In this document: in pieces, positions 47,615 to 57,956 of the stretch | Numbering within the stretch: the first letter of the stretch is position 1 | Layout: each line of letters starts with the position of its first letter | Made by a program: the position numbers and the translations under genes | NCBI RefSeq assembly: GCF_009829085.1 | Contig: NZ_WUQY01000024.1 | Span: 1-64,000, forward strand | Reading direction: 5' to 3' | Source: Sphingobacterium bovisgrunnientis | GTDB taxonomy: Bacteria; Bacteroidota; Bacteroidia; Sphingobacteriales; Sphingobacteriaceae | Length of the DNA stretch: 64,000 bases | The notes under the pieces: generated by a model | What the model saw: only the letters and a program-made list of their open reading frames with translations | The model's database searches: none | What the model was told of the DNA's origin: nothing

Positions 47615-48334
47615 TTAAATTTTTGGATTTTCAGCATATTCCTTCCACAATTCATCCACATTCTTACCTGTCATTTTCACCCAAAAATCTTCTGTATAAG
47701 TTTTATTGCGCATTTGCGCATCTAAAGATTTCATTATTCCTTTTTTCTTATTTTTTTCAATCCATAAAAAGAATCGAGCAGTGATTCGATACGCATCCGT
47801 ATATTTATGATTTGGACGATATTCTGGCAAGCTCCAATTGGCTCCTTCATTATCCACTCCCATCGTGTGTCGCACATAGTCTGCAATACCTTCCGTTATC
47901 CAACCTGGTCCAGCATTATTTGGATAATTTTGCACCAAATGCATCGTTTCGTGTGTTACGATATCAATATCTTTAGGATTCTTTTTGAACCATTCTGGAT
48001 TGAATCGAATAACCCCACCTCCTGCTGCCGCTATACCATCATATTCAGGATCAATCACAAAAATCACCTGAGGAGCTGATTTTTTGTTGTAAAGCTTTAC
48101 CTGTTTTGGATAGTTAACAAAAAACACTTCTTTTAATTGCTCACCAATACTCGAATCGAAATCCTTCGATTTATTAATATAGATTAATGTAAATTGTTTC
48201 TTCTTTATCGTGTCCACCTGCAAGGCATTGTTGATATCTCGAGAGATATTCGACCATTCTCGCTGTGCAAATCCTGCATTAATAATTCCCATTAAACATA
48301 TCGTTGTCAGGCCGATGTATTTTATAAATTGCAT
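47615..48334 (-). CDS. Basic secretory protein-family metallopeptidase (copy 1)
   Basis: A 239-aa exported protein (signal ending GFAQ). It has a zincin motif H-E-x-x-H in THETMHLVQNY followed by GPGWITEGIADYVR, the arrangement of the plant-type basic secretory protein family (PF04450), thought to be peptidases. It starts 12 bp after the GH92 gene ends. A longer relative lies on the other side of that gene (50676-51635). Confidence 0.83.
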   Translation of the reverse strand: MQFIKYIGLTTICLMGIINAGFAQREWSNISRDINNALQVDTIKKKQFTLIYINKSKDFDSSIGEQLKEVFFVNYPKQVKLYNKKSAPQVIFVIDPEYDGIAAAGGGVIRFNPEWFKKNPKDIDIVTHETMHLVQNYPNNAGPGWITEGIADYVRHTMGVDNEGANWSLPEYRPNHKYTDAYRITARFFLWIEKNKKKGIMKSLDAQMRNKTYTEDFWVKMTGKNVDELWKEYAENPKI

Positions 48335-48346
48335 ATTTAAGATGTA

Positions 48347-50653
48347 TTAAAATTTATTTTTATCTGTTGTAAATGAATAAGGATAAGAGGAAGCCTTTGT
48401 ACCTCTTGATTTGTTTGGTTCACTGCGCATATCCAATTTTAAAGTACCACCTTTCATTACATCTGTATGTCTAATGTAATTTAATGTATGTATCTTCCCT
48501 CCAAGCGTTGCATGATGGACATACTTATTTTCATCAGAATTATTGGGTGCTTCAATCACAAATGACTTTCCATTTTCTAATTTTATAGTCGCCTTTTTGA
48601 ATAAAGGAGCGCCTAGGACATACTCATCCATCGCTGGACATACAGGGTAATACCCCAATGCTGAAAACACATACCATGCTGAAGTTTGTCCATTATCCTC
48701 ATCACCACAATAGCCATCAGGTGCCGCGCTATACATTCTATTCATCACTTCACGAGCCCAATATTGGGCTTTCCAAGGTTCTCCTGCATAGTTGTATAAG
48801 TATATCATATGCTGAATAGGTTGATTCCCATGCGCATATTGGCCCATATCAGCAATCTGCATTTCACGTATTTCATGAATCACTCCACCGTAATAGCTAT
48901 CATCAAATAAAGGAGGTTGTACAAATACGGAATCCAACATGTTGACAAATGTTTTGTTGCCGCCCATCAAATCAATTAATCCTTGAACATCATGAAATAC
49001 TGACCACGAATAATGCCAACTGTTTCCTTCAGTAAAGGCATCACCCCATTTCAATGGATTAAATGGTGATTGAAACTGTCCATCCTTATTTTTTCCTCGC
49101 ATCAGATTGGTAGATGGATCAAATAAATTCTTATAATTTTGACTACGTTTTGCGTACAACTCGATTTCTTCTTTAGGTTTACCCAATGCTTTTGCCAATC
49201 TATATATAGCAAAATCATCATAAGCATATTCTAAGGTACGCGCAGCATTTTCATTGATTCCGACATCATATGGCACATAACCCAAATCATTGTAATAGGC
49301 TACACCTTTACGACCTACAGCTGTCATCGGTCCTTCATTATTTGCTCCATGTTTTAGCGCTTCATAAAGAGTTTGAATATCATATCCTCGAAGTCCTTTC
49401 AAATAAGCTTCAGCAACGACAGAAGCTGAATTATTTCCTATCATTATGTCTGCAAAACCAGGACTACTCCATTCGGGTAGAAAACCTCCTTCTTTATAAC
49501 AATTAAGCAAACCTTCTTGCATTTCTTTATCAATAGAAGGATAGACCATATTTAGCAACGGATACAATGCTCTAAATGTATCCCAAAAACCTGTTCCTCC
49601 AAACATATAACCAGGTAGTATCTCACCTGTATATGGACTATAGTGTACGATATTACCTTTAGCATCATATTCATATAATTTATTTGGAAAAAATAACGTG
49701 CGGTAAAGACAACTATAAAAAGTTCGCATTTGATCAATTGTACCTCCTTCAACCTTAATCTTTCCAAGATTTTCGTTCCAAAGTTTACGTGCTTTACCTG
49801 CTACTTTGTCAAATGAATCTTGTCCTAACTCGTTAAGGTTTAGAATCGCTTGTTCGTGACTAATAAATGATGATGCAACACGAGCATGAATAATGTCGTG
49901 TTTTCCTTTAGATTTAAACCCTACAATCGCACCGACGTGATTAGCATTAATTTTTAAAACACCATCTTTTTTGGTTTTACCTTCCCAAACAGCTTTATTA
50001 GCAAATGGTCTATCAAAAACGACTACAAAATAGTTTTTGAAATTTGGTAATTTACCTCTACTGTATCGTGTGGAATAACCAATTAGCATATTCTTCTCTG
50101 GAATAATTTGCACTTCAGATCCGCGATCAAAAGCATCCAACACGACGAATGCACTATCTGTTTTTCCAAAAGAAAATCTAAACATAGCCGCTCGCTCAGT
50201 AGGCGTCACTTCGGCTGTGACATCGTAATCCGCCAAATATACTTTGTAATAATAGGGCTTCGCAATTTCCGATTTATGCGAGAACCAACTCGCACGCTCG
50301 TCTTGATCAAAAACTGACTTACCACTCACAGGCATCAACGAAAATTGTCCATAATCATTCATCCAAGGTGACGGTTGATGCGTTTGTTTCAATCCTCGGA
50401 TTTTATCGGAGGAATATGTGTATTGCCACCCATCTCCCATTTTGCCAGTTTGTGGCGTCCACATATTCATTCCCCATGGAACTCCCACAGCAGGGTATGT
50501 ATTTCCATTGGATAAAGAAACTTTTGAGTCTGTGCCCATTAAGGTATTAACATAATCTACGGGTTCTATCTGTCCATTTTGTCCAAATAGATTCGGAATA
50601 GTTATGATTAGTAGGCAAAGAAAAATGGCTAAATATTTAATTGTAGTTTGCAT
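48347..50653 (-). CDS. GH92 alpha-1,2-mannosidase-like enzyme
   Basis: A 768-aa exported enzyme; ATG 50653 (MQTTIKYLAIFL) starts a signal peptide ending LFGQ, and the longer frame upstream is ignored. GH92 landmarks are VDYVNTLMGTDS, GKMGDGWQYTY, GGTGFWDTFRALYPLL, LPEWSSPG and DNGQTSAWYVFSALGYYP. GH92 enzymes are calcium-dependent exo-mannosidases that trim N-glycan mannose. With a SusCD pair and two secreted peptidases in the same operon, a glycoprotein substrate is likely. Confidence 0.93.
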   Translation of the reverse strand: MQTTIKYLAIFLCLLIITIPNLFGQNGQIEPVDYVNTLMGTDSKVSLSNGNTYPAVGVPWGMNMWTPQTGKMGDGWQYTYSSDKIRGLKQTHQPSPWMNDYGQFSLMPVSGKSVFDQDERASWFSHKSEIAKPYYYKVYLADYDVTAEVTPTERAAMFRFSFGKTDSAFVVLDAFDRGSEVQIIPEKNMLIGYSTRYSRGKLPNFKNYFVVVFDRPFANKAVWEGKTKKDGVLKINANHVGAIVGFKSKGKHDIIHARVASSFISHEQAILNLNELGQDSFDKVAGKARKLWNENLGKIKVEGGTIDQMRTFYSCLYRTLFFPNKLYEYDAKGNIVHYSPYTGEILPGYMFGGTGFWDTFRALYPLLNMVYPSIDKEMQEGLLNCYKEGGFLPEWSSPGFADIMIGNNSASVVAEAYLKGLRGYDIQTLYEALKHGANNEGPMTAVGRKGVAYYNDLGYVPYDVGINENAARTLEYAYDDFAIYRLAKALGKPKEEIELYAKRSQNYKNLFDPSTNLMRGKNKDGQFQSPFNPLKWGDAFTEGNSWHYSWSVFHDVQGLIDLMGGNKTFVNMLDSVFVQPPLFDDSYYGGVIHEIREMQIADMGQYAHGNQPIQHMIYLYNYAGEPWKAQYWAREVMNRMYSAAPDGYCGDEDNGQTSAWYVFSALGYYPVCPAMDEYVLGAPLFKKATIKLENGKSFVIEAPNNSDENKYVHHATLGGKIHTLNYIRHTDVMKGGTLKLDMRSEPNKSRGTKASSYPYSFTTDKNKF

Positions 50654-50675
50654 TATATAAATAATCGTAGTGTAA

Positions 50676-51635
50676 TTAGTAAGTAATTGTGTTAAAATCT
50701 GTTTTTGCCTTTTGTAACTGAGGCTGCCAAAGGTTGCCATACCGATCCTTATCACCAAATGCACGGAGTGCGAGATCTGAAAGATCCTTCCCTGCAGCCC
50801 CACTCCAGAAATGAATAAACTCACCAAAATTTAAATCTCTTGTATATTTTCTTCCATTAGGGATACTTGTGGTAGGAAAATTTTGAGACAATAGTTTAAA
50901 AAAATTATTCAAAACATTTGCTTCGCCATATTGCTCGTAAATAGGATAAAACCAGTCACGATACCAATAGGTCCCAGTTTTTGGGAAATTATCATTTGTA
51001 AGGAGCATTCTATTATGCCAGCTTTGTGCTTTATCTGCCCAACCTAGCGCTTTATAGACATCGTATTGATAAATTTCCATCCATTTACTATCGCCCCATA
51101 TTGGGAAAGCAGGAGAATTTAATGTATTATAGGAAGTTCCTTCAACGATATGACCTATTTCGTGGGTAATAAGATCGAGTGGTTCACCGATACTATCTAG
51201 CCATCGGGTCCTTCCTAAACCCGCATCAATGATATTAATATAACCATGACTGTTACTGAGGTAATAGCCCGGATGTCCTCCTCCGTATGTTCCTCCATGT
51301 AATGCCACTTTAAGTCGAATATCAGGTCCAAACCCTCCATAGGTTTTCCATGTGTAATTCCAAATTTTGGTGATAGCTCGTCGTGTCCACGTCACCGCAT
51401 CATCCATATCCTCATCATGATATATGACTATGGAATCATTATAATATTGTCTTGTCAACAATAATTCGTGTTCCAGCCATTTTTCTCTCCAAACACGTGG
51501 AGGTGCATTTGGATCCTCTGAATCTACAGGATTTTCTTCTTTGGGTTCATCTAGCGGATTGTTATCTGCCACCTCTTTGCAAGAGACGCAAAGAAGCAAC
51601 AGACCAAACAAAAACATTAATCTAACATTTAACAT
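50676..51635 (-). CDS. Basic secretory protein-family metallopeptidase lipoprotein (copy 2)
   Basis: A 319-aa lipoprotein with signal ending CVSC and an acidic, proline-containing linker (NPLDEPKEENPVDSED). The zincin motif is LITHEIGHIVEG and the family tryptophan-rich part follows (SKWMEIYQYDVYKALGWADK, GEFIHFWSGAAG). It is a longer relative of the protein at 47615-48334, but anchored to a membrane, probably displayed at the cell surface near SusCD. Confidence 0.83.
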   Translation of the reverse strand: MLNVRLMFLFGLLLLCVSCKEVADNNPLDEPKEENPVDSEDPNAPPRVWREKWLEHELLLTRQYYNDSIVIYHDEDMDDAVTWTRRAITKIWNYTWKTYGGFGPDIRLKVALHGGTYGGGHPGYYLSNSHGYINIIDAGLGRTRWLDSIGEPLDLITHEIGHIVEGTSYNTLNSPAFPIWGDSKWMEIYQYDVYKALGWADKAQSWHNRMLLTNDNFPKTGTYWYRDWFYPIYEQYGEANVLNNFFKLLSQNFPTTSIPNGRKYTRDLNFGEFIHFWSGAAGKDLSDLALRAFGDKDRYGNLWQPQLQKAKTDFNTITY

Positions 51636-51673
51636 AGGGAAATAATAAATATTTTATATGATGAGCTTTGATT

Positions 51674-52633
51674 TTAATAATATTGAATCAGTCTCCATTC
51701 AGACATTTGAAATAAACTAGTCCCATTATTTGATACTAAAGTAACTCGGTAATACGTATATGGCGTTGTATTTGTTGTCTCAAACCTTCTTGTTTGATTG
51801 CGATCACTAAAGAAATATTCCACTTTATTATCCAATACGGTCCAAGTATTACCATCATTTGATGCTTCGAATCGCCAAGTTTTTGGATCTCGATCACTCG
51901 CATCATTACCTGATGTAAACGTATAGGCTCCTATAACTTGAGGTGTATTGTATTTTATCTGAAACCACATTCCTGAAGTATATCCTTGTGTTAGATATTT
52001 TGTTCCTAGGTTATTATCGACGAGTTTTGGAGAACCTTCACCATGTCCAGCCCCACCATTATTCTCATGACTTACGGACAGTGCACCCAAATTGGTAACA
52101 TCTCTTTCTCTTCTTATAAGTGAATCAATTCGAAAATAGGCTGTATTTCGATCCTGATGAACAGCTGAAGAGCCTGCCGAAATTAGTTTCACTGGCAACA
52201 TATATGATTTACCTATTTGTAATGCCTTTGCGGTGATCATTATTTTGAGTGGATCACTATTAGAAGCTCCTGCTTTTATTAAAGATTCTAAACTTGAAAT
52301 GGAATACGATGATTGTGGAAAAGCAATATAGTTTGTACCATTTTCAAGATTGTACGCATTGATCAAACTTTCATCGACTGCGAACTTCACACTCAAATCA
52401 CTATCGGGATATTTTAAACCTCCATATGAAGCCCCGATGAAAATATCTTGAATCGTATCAATATCAAAAAGCTGAAGATACGATTTGCTTTCTGAAGCTT
52501 GAGCCATGTAAATCACGCCTTCACTATCCACCGCATAATCCACATCTTTCACACATGACACAAAAGAGCTTAAGATAAAGCCTGCGATAGTCATAACTCC
52601 AACTACTCGCAAGAAGTTATTTTTTATGTTCAT
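51674..52633 (-). CDS. DUF1735 + F5/8C discoidin-domain lipoprotein
   Basis: A 319-aa lipoprotein; ATG 52633 (MNIKNNFLRV) gives a signal ending SFVSC. DUF1735 covers about residues 40-165 (DLSVKFAVDESLINAYN). A C-terminal F5/8 type C carbohydrate-binding domain covers about 180-319 (KLVDNNLGTKYLTQG, GNDASDRDPKTWRFEASNDG). It is probably a surface glycan-binding protein acting with SusD, which is encoded just upstream. Confidence 0.88.
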   Translation of the reverse strand: MNIKNNFLRVVGVMTIAGFILSSFVSCVKDVDYAVDSEGVIYMAQASESKSYLQLFDIDTIQDIFIGASYGGLKYPDSDLSVKFAVDESLINAYNLENGTNYIAFPQSSYSISSLESLIKAGASNSDPLKIMITAKALQIGKSYMLPVKLISAGSSAVHQDRNTAYFRIDSLIRRERDVTNLGALSVSHENNGGAGHGEGSPKLVDNNLGTKYLTQGYTSGMWFQIKYNTPQVIGAYTFTSGNDASDRDPKTWRFEASNDGNTWTVLDNKVEYFFSDRNQTRRFETTNTTPYTYYRVTLVSNNGTSLFQMSEWRLIQYY

Positions 52634-52665
52634 TATAACACTCATTTCTATACATTTATTAAATA

Positions 52666-54471
52666 TTACCATCCAGGATTTTGAACCATCAACTCATTTT
52701 TTAAAATTTCATTATTCGGAATAGGGAATAAATAATCTCGCTGTCTAAATACACGTGTTTCAATTAACGTTTTGTCATAGAATGCATTTCCATCAGCAAA
52801 CATATTCATACCGAAAACGTCCCCACCAAACTCTGCTACTGCAGTTTTCCAACGTCTACAATCAAAATAACGTACATTCTCAAATGCTAATTCAACTTGT
52901 CGCTCTCTACGAATAGCCGTACGCATAGCAGTTTGATTCGCTGGTCTTGCTATCTGACCAACACCAGTACCATAGGTCGGAATTCCTGCACGTTGGCGTA
53001 CTAAATTTAGATAGGTGACGATATCATTGTTCGTTGGCTCATATTCGTTTAATGCTTCCGCATAATCCAAGTAGATTTGTGCTAATCTTAATTGTACCGA
53101 CCCTCGGTTGTTACCATTGGTAGAAACATTCTTGCGGATAATATACCCCGTTGGAGAAACGTCTGATGTACTTTGCCTACGTCCAGAATTACCAGAAAGC
53201 TCCATTACAGTAATGACTTCACTAGAATTCGAACCTTGATTCAACCAATAGCTTCTATTATAAGTGATTCCGACATAAAAACGTGGTTCCCGATTTGCCC
53301 ATGGCTTAAATGTACTTCGCGCTCTTGCATCAAATGGCGCTCTGTAATCCGTAAAACCATTTAATTCGTAGCCTGATGCACCATCTGTTATAGGTAATCC
53401 ATTAGCCATGTGATAAGCATCTACTATTTTCTGTGTTGCACCTAATGCTCCTCCACCTTGTACATCAGTTGTATAGCCAACATGTTTTGGAGTTTTGTCA
53501 TATTGCGAATAATTTTGGGCATCAGTACGTGCAAAAATCCATTCTTCATTCCACTCTCTCAACATGACATTGCGCGTAGACAAATAGGCTTTCACAAATG
53601 GGTCAGCATTATTTTCTTCATATAATTTGTACGTATTCGGAACGAATTCATTTAAAAACTCTTTAGCCGCATCTGCTGCTAATTTCCATTTGTTCGCATC
53701 GTAAGTTTGAGATACAAGCTGTTTACCATCTGTATTTTTAAGATTTGCGTAATCCGTGTTTCCATTAAACAAAGGACTAGCTGCCCAGTGCAACGTTTGT
53801 TGTTTGAAAGCTTTAGCCATTCCCTTTGTGATTCTGCCGAATTCGCTATTCACAGGTGTGGTAGGCAAATCAACATAGGCTAAGTCAAGCTCAGACACGA
53901 TAAAATCAACGCACTCGTCAAAACTATTACGAGGCAACAACACTTCCGACAACGGAGCGTCTACTGGAATAACATTTGTTACTAATGGAACTGGGCCATA
54001 TATACGAATCAAAAAGAAATAGTACATCGCTCGAAGTGCTCTTGCTTCTGCCTTGTATCTTGATTTCATCGCATCATTAACCTCTGCGGGATTTGCAGAA
54101 TCTATTTTATCGATGAAATCTGTAGCATTTCGTATGGACTTATAATAATTATCATAAAAGGTAGAAACTGAACCATCTGTAGTCGCCCAGGTACTTTTAT
54201 TCATATTATTGGCATAATTGAAATCCCATGTATATTTCGCTTCGTCCGATGCGGCCGTCCAAGGACCTGCATATTGATTACCAACAAACCTTTGTGACAT
54301 CTCATTAGGGAGATTTGCGTAAATTTGTGTTAAGTAATTATCTACATAGTTCCTTGATTGAAATATATCTTCTACGGTCAAAACATCATCTGGAATTTGA
54401 TCCAAGAATCCTGAGCATGAGGTAAGAAAAACCCCGCCTGCCATTAATATTGATAATATTTTAGTTTTCAT
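52666..54471 (-). CDS. SusD/RagB family lipoprotein (locus 2)
   Basis: A 601-aa lipoprotein; ATG 54471 (MKTKILSILM) is chosen because the signal peptide with lipobox LTSC starts there. Helical SusD features are EARALRAMYYFFLIRIYGPV, LRLAQIYLDYAEALNEY and RRERQVELAFENVRYFDCRR. It pairs with the SusC encoded upstream and should bind mannose-bearing glycans or glycopeptides, judging from the GH92 enzyme downstream. Confidence 0.92.
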   Translation of the reverse strand: MKTKILSILMAGGVFLTSCSGFLDQIPDDVLTVEDIFQSRNYVDNYLTQIYANLPNEMSQRFVGNQYAGPWTAASDEAKYTWDFNYANNMNKSTWATTDGSVSTFYDNYYKSIRNATDFIDKIDSANPAEVNDAMKSRYKAEARALRAMYYFFLIRIYGPVPLVTNVIPVDAPLSEVLLPRNSFDECVDFIVSELDLAYVDLPTTPVNSEFGRITKGMAKAFKQQTLHWAASPLFNGNTDYANLKNTDGKQLVSQTYDANKWKLAADAAKEFLNEFVPNTYKLYEENNADPFVKAYLSTRNVMLREWNEEWIFARTDAQNYSQYDKTPKHVGYTTDVQGGGALGATQKIVDAYHMANGLPITDGASGYELNGFTDYRAPFDARARSTFKPWANREPRFYVGITYNRSYWLNQGSNSSEVITVMELSGNSGRRQSTSDVSPTGYIIRKNVSTNGNNRGSVQLRLAQIYLDYAEALNEYEPTNNDIVTYLNLVRQRAGIPTYGTGVGQIARPANQTAMRTAIRRERQVELAFENVRYFDCRRWKTAVAEFGGDVFGMNMFADGNAFYDKTLIETRVFRQRDYLFPIPNNEILKNELMVQNPGW

Positions 54472-54542
54472 GTTGTTAACGTTAATGTTGATGATCCTAC
54501 TGATTTGGGTTTGATTAATCTTCATAGCGAAATTTATTATCA

Positions 54543-57500
54543 TTAAAAATTAGCTTGAAGTCCCAAAGAAATGGTACGCGTATTCGGATAAGATGATCCG
54601 TTACTCGTATTTAATTCTGGATCCCATAACTTGAATTTACTCCAGTAATACAGATTCACGCCTTGTAAGTATACTCTTGCATTTTTTAATCCCCAAGTTT
54701 TCAATCTTTCTGTTGGCAAATAATAACCGAAATCCACGGTCTTTAGTCTTAAAAAGTCAATATCTTTCACCCACCATGAAGACGCCACCGCATTGTTGGT
54801 ATTTACAGAATTACCGTAGCCTAGACGTGGATAGAAAACGTCTGAAGAAGGATTTGCCTCTGTCCAACGCGATTCCGCAATAGTAAATAAGTTACTCCGT
54901 TCGGCGCCTGTACTATTATTGAATGGAATAATACCGTCACCTGATATTCTTCTTTCCGCACCTTGTATGCCCTGGAAGAAGGCGCCAAAATAAACTTTCT
55001 TGTAACTGACATTGAATCCCGCACCAAATACAAGGTTTGGAACATCTCCATTACTAATTTTCGTTTGATCGTAGGTATTAATTACTCCATCACCATTTAA
55101 ATCTTTGTAACGAATATCCCCTACACGCTGCGCACCCAACGCCGATTGATCTGCATGAATATCAATTTCTCCTTGACTTTGGAATAGTCCATCAGCCACG
55201 TATCCATAACCGGCTAAGAAATTCCTTCCTCTGCGCTCCAAGTATGGAAATAATTGACGTGGATTGTCATTTTCTATAACTTGGTCTTTGTTGTACGAGA
55301 ACGTACCATTAAATGACCAGACGGTTTTTCCTAATTCTAGATTTTCTAATGCTACAGTACCGTCAAAGCCTTGGTTTTTGATAATTCCCAAATTACCAAA
55401 AGGCTGATTTTGAAGTCCTAGATAATTTGGCAAACTTCCTCTTTGTAAAAATACTCCAGAGCGATTTTCTTTGAACCAATCCACTGTCACATTCAACTTG
55501 CCTTTTAATGTCGTAAACTCCATACCGACATTGTGCTTATGTGATTCAGCCCAAGTCACATCATAACCATAATCAGAGATTGCTACTCCACCATAACCTA
55601 CATTACTCGTTCCATTCCAGAATGAATATCCACTTGCACCTGTACTTACAATCGTTAAGAAACCAAATCTTCGACCTCCACCTCCAGAACCCGTGATACC
55701 ATTTGAGTAACGAAGCTTGACCATTTGAAATGTTTCTTTAGCAGATTCAAAGAATTTCTCATTTGATAATATCCACCCCACACCAAATGATGGGAATAAC
55801 CCAAATCTTCTACTCGGCACAAAGTTTTCTGAACCATCGTAAGCAAAGTTGAATTCTGCAGCATAACGATCATCGTACAAATAGTTAGCTCTACCTACTA
55901 CACGTTGTGTACGATATGGCAATGAGGAGGTTAGGTCACCTGCAAAAGCAGATACTTCATCAGTTTGTGTATACAACAACAGGGCATTTACATTATGCTT
56001 ATCAAATTGGCGACTGTAATTAAATCCACTTTCAAAATAGAATTGTCGATCTCCACTATTGCTTCTGCCGTATCCTAAATCTTCTGAACCATTGGACATA
56101 ATCACGAGATTCAACGAGCCGTCTTCATTGTACGGATTAGCACGATCTATAGAATAAGTCGTTCTATTGCGTGTACGAGCGATATTATGCGAATTATTCG
56201 TGTCAAATGAAAACATTCCATATGCTGACAATCCATTAGTCCAACTACTCAAATCTTGTGTAATTCTTGCGCTAGAATTCAATTGACTAGAAAAGTTATT
56301 TTGATATCCGGTCTGCGTTATTAAGGCATAAGGATTGGGCTGTGCATCAGAAGACTGATTAACTGCTGGAATATAGTTGCCTGGATACATCAATGGATAC
56401 AATACAGGATTAGTCTGCATCACGCGACCGAAAGCCTCTTGAGGATTGACACCTGGATAATTATTATTGATTACATAGCCTAATATTCCAAAAGAAAATT
56501 TCGTCGTTTTGGTCCAATTCATATCCACATTTGAAGTGAAATTATATCTTCTGAATCGGGTATCTGCCTTATAACTTTGTAAATTATCAGTCTTCAACAA
56601 GCTGGATTCATCATAATACGATATAGCTGTATAGTATTGGGTATTCTCTGTTCCTCCTCGTGCGCTAAAGTTAGCTCTTCTATTGTATGAAGCATTTTTA
56701 AAGAGAGCATCCAACCAATTTACATTTGGATACAAGTTTGGATCAGTTCCATTTAAAGTATTTTGAATATACTCATCGCTATATTCGGGAGCTAAACCTG
56801 ATGCCACCATTGCTTCATTACGCAAGCGCATATATTGCTCTGCATTTGTCAAATCCGGTCTTTTGGTAAAATCTACCATACCCTGATTGTAATTAAACAT
56901 CAAAGTAGGCTTTCCAACACGACCTTTTTTAGTGGTAATCAAGATTACACCGTTCGCTCCTTGAGCACCATAAACAGCAGTCGTAGACGCATCCTTCAGA
57001 ATTGTCAATGACGCAATATCCTCAGGATCAAAAGCATTCAGATCCCTACCCTGAACCCCATCCACCACAATAAGTGGCGATGCGCTATTTTGGGAATTAA
57101 ATGTAGAAATACCCCGTATCCATACGTCGGCTGAATTACTCCCAGGGAGACCAGTACGCTGTACCCCCACGAGCCCAGCAATTCGCCCCGCTAAAGTAGC
57201 ACTCAAGTTCGCAACAGGCTGCTTTAGATCCTCCACTTTTACTGTAGATTGCGCGCCCACCATGTTTATCTTACGCTGTTGACCATAGCCCACTACGACA
57301 ACTTCATTCAGGCTATTATTCAACGCCTTCATGGTTATCGTTAATGTTATACTATTGTTTATTATTACAAATTGATCCTCAAATCCAACATAGGAAAAAC
57401 GCAAGGAATCCCCCCGTTCAGCCATTATTTTGAAATTACCAGACTGTTCGGTGGTCACAGCAAGATTGGTTTTCAAATTAATAACACTCACTGCACTCAG

Positions 57501-57653
57501 ATTTTCGTTCAATTCATTTTTTACAACACCTTGAATTTCTATACTAGAGTTGCTCTGCGCAAATACCATAGAACTCAAAACACAAAGTGTCAATAGGATT
57601 TGAACACCTCGCATTGTAAATTTTAGAATGTGTATAGTTCTCATTTCATACAT
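54543..57653 (-). CDS. SusC/RagA TonB-dependent transporter (locus 2)
   Basis: A 1036-aa outer-membrane transporter. After the signal peptide (ending VFAQ) come a carboxypeptidase-regulatory-like domain (about 40-115; IEIQGVVKNELNENLSAVSV), the plug (about 120-235; EVVVVGYGQQRKINMVGA, GAQGANGVILITTKKG) and the barrel ending TISLGLQANF. Unlike the locus 1 SusC it lacks an STN domain, so it should not signal through FecR. The start could also be ATG 57644. Confidence 0.92.
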   Translation of the reverse strand: MYEMRTIHILKFTMRGVQILLTLCVLSSMVFAQSNSSIEIQGVVKNELNENLSAVSVINLKTNLAVTTEQSGNFKIMAERGDSLRFSYVGFEDQFVIINNSITLTITMKALNNSLNEVVVVGYGQQRKINMVGAQSTVKVEDLKQPVANLSATLAGRIAGLVGVQRTGLPGSNSADVWIRGISTFNSQNSASPLIVVDGVQGRDLNAFDPEDIASLTILKDASTTAVYGAQGANGVILITTKKGRVGKPTLMFNYNQGMVDFTKRPDLTNAEQYMRLRNEAMVASGLAPEYSDEYIQNTLNGTDPNLYPNVNWLDALFKNASYNRRANFSARGGTENTQYYTAISYYDESSLLKTDNLQSYKADTRFRRYNFTSNVDMNWTKTTKFSFGILGYVINNNYPGVNPQEAFGRVMQTNPVLYPLMYPGNYIPAVNQSSDAQPNPYALITQTGYQNNFSSQLNSSARITQDLSSWTNGLSAYGMFSFDTNNSHNIARTRNRTTYSIDRANPYNEDGSLNLVIMSNGSEDLGYGRSNSGDRQFYFESGFNYSRQFDKHNVNALLLYTQTDEVSAFAGDLTSSLPYRTQRVVGRANYLYDDRYAAEFNFAYDGSENFVPSRRFGLFPSFGVGWILSNEKFFESAKETFQMVKLRYSNGITGSGGGGRRFGFLTIVSTGASGYSFWNGTSNVGYGGVAISDYGYDVTWAESHKHNVGMEFTTLKGKLNVTVDWFKENRSGVFLQRGSLPNYLGLQNQPFGNLGIIKNQGFDGTVALENLELGKTVWSFNGTFSYNKDQVIENDNPRQLFPYLERRGRNFLAGYGYVADGLFQSQGEIDIHADQSALGAQRVGDIRYKDLNGDGVINTYDQTKISNGDVPNLVFGAGFNVSYKKVYFGAFFQGIQGAERRISGDGIIPFNNSTGAERSNLFTIAESRWTEANPSSDVFYPRLGYGNSVNTNNAVASSWWVKDIDFLRLKTVDFGYYLPTERLKTWGLKNARVYLQGVNLYYWSKFKLWDPELNTSNGSSYPNTRTISLGLQANF

Positions 57654-57956
57654 AATTGATTAGTTTGTTTTCGGTGAATATTATTTTTAATAGGTAGTAG
57701 TATTTGTCAGGTTTTTAAAAGACCAACCTAAATGAAAGACAGAGAACTGATAGCTAAAACCATTTAGTTTTTTAATACTAATGAGCGATATTTGTCTGTT
57801 TATTTTCATAATGCGATTGGTAAAATATAATTTAAGTATACACGGTTTAGAGCCGATATATAAAATTAGCATTAGTAAAGACAACAAGTTGTTAATCCAT
57901 TCCTAACGGATTGTTAACAAATTGTTAATAAGAAAAATATGTGTGTTTTTGACTAA
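57654..57956. other. Upstream region of SUS locus 2
   Basis: About 300 bp between the SusC start and the stop of the response regulator, both on the minus strand. It should contain the promoter and response-regulator sites for the operon. I found no exact TAnnTTTG match on the minus strand, which fits a promoter needing an activator. TTGTTAA-like words recur near 57888-57929 and might be binding half-sites. Confidence 0.4.
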
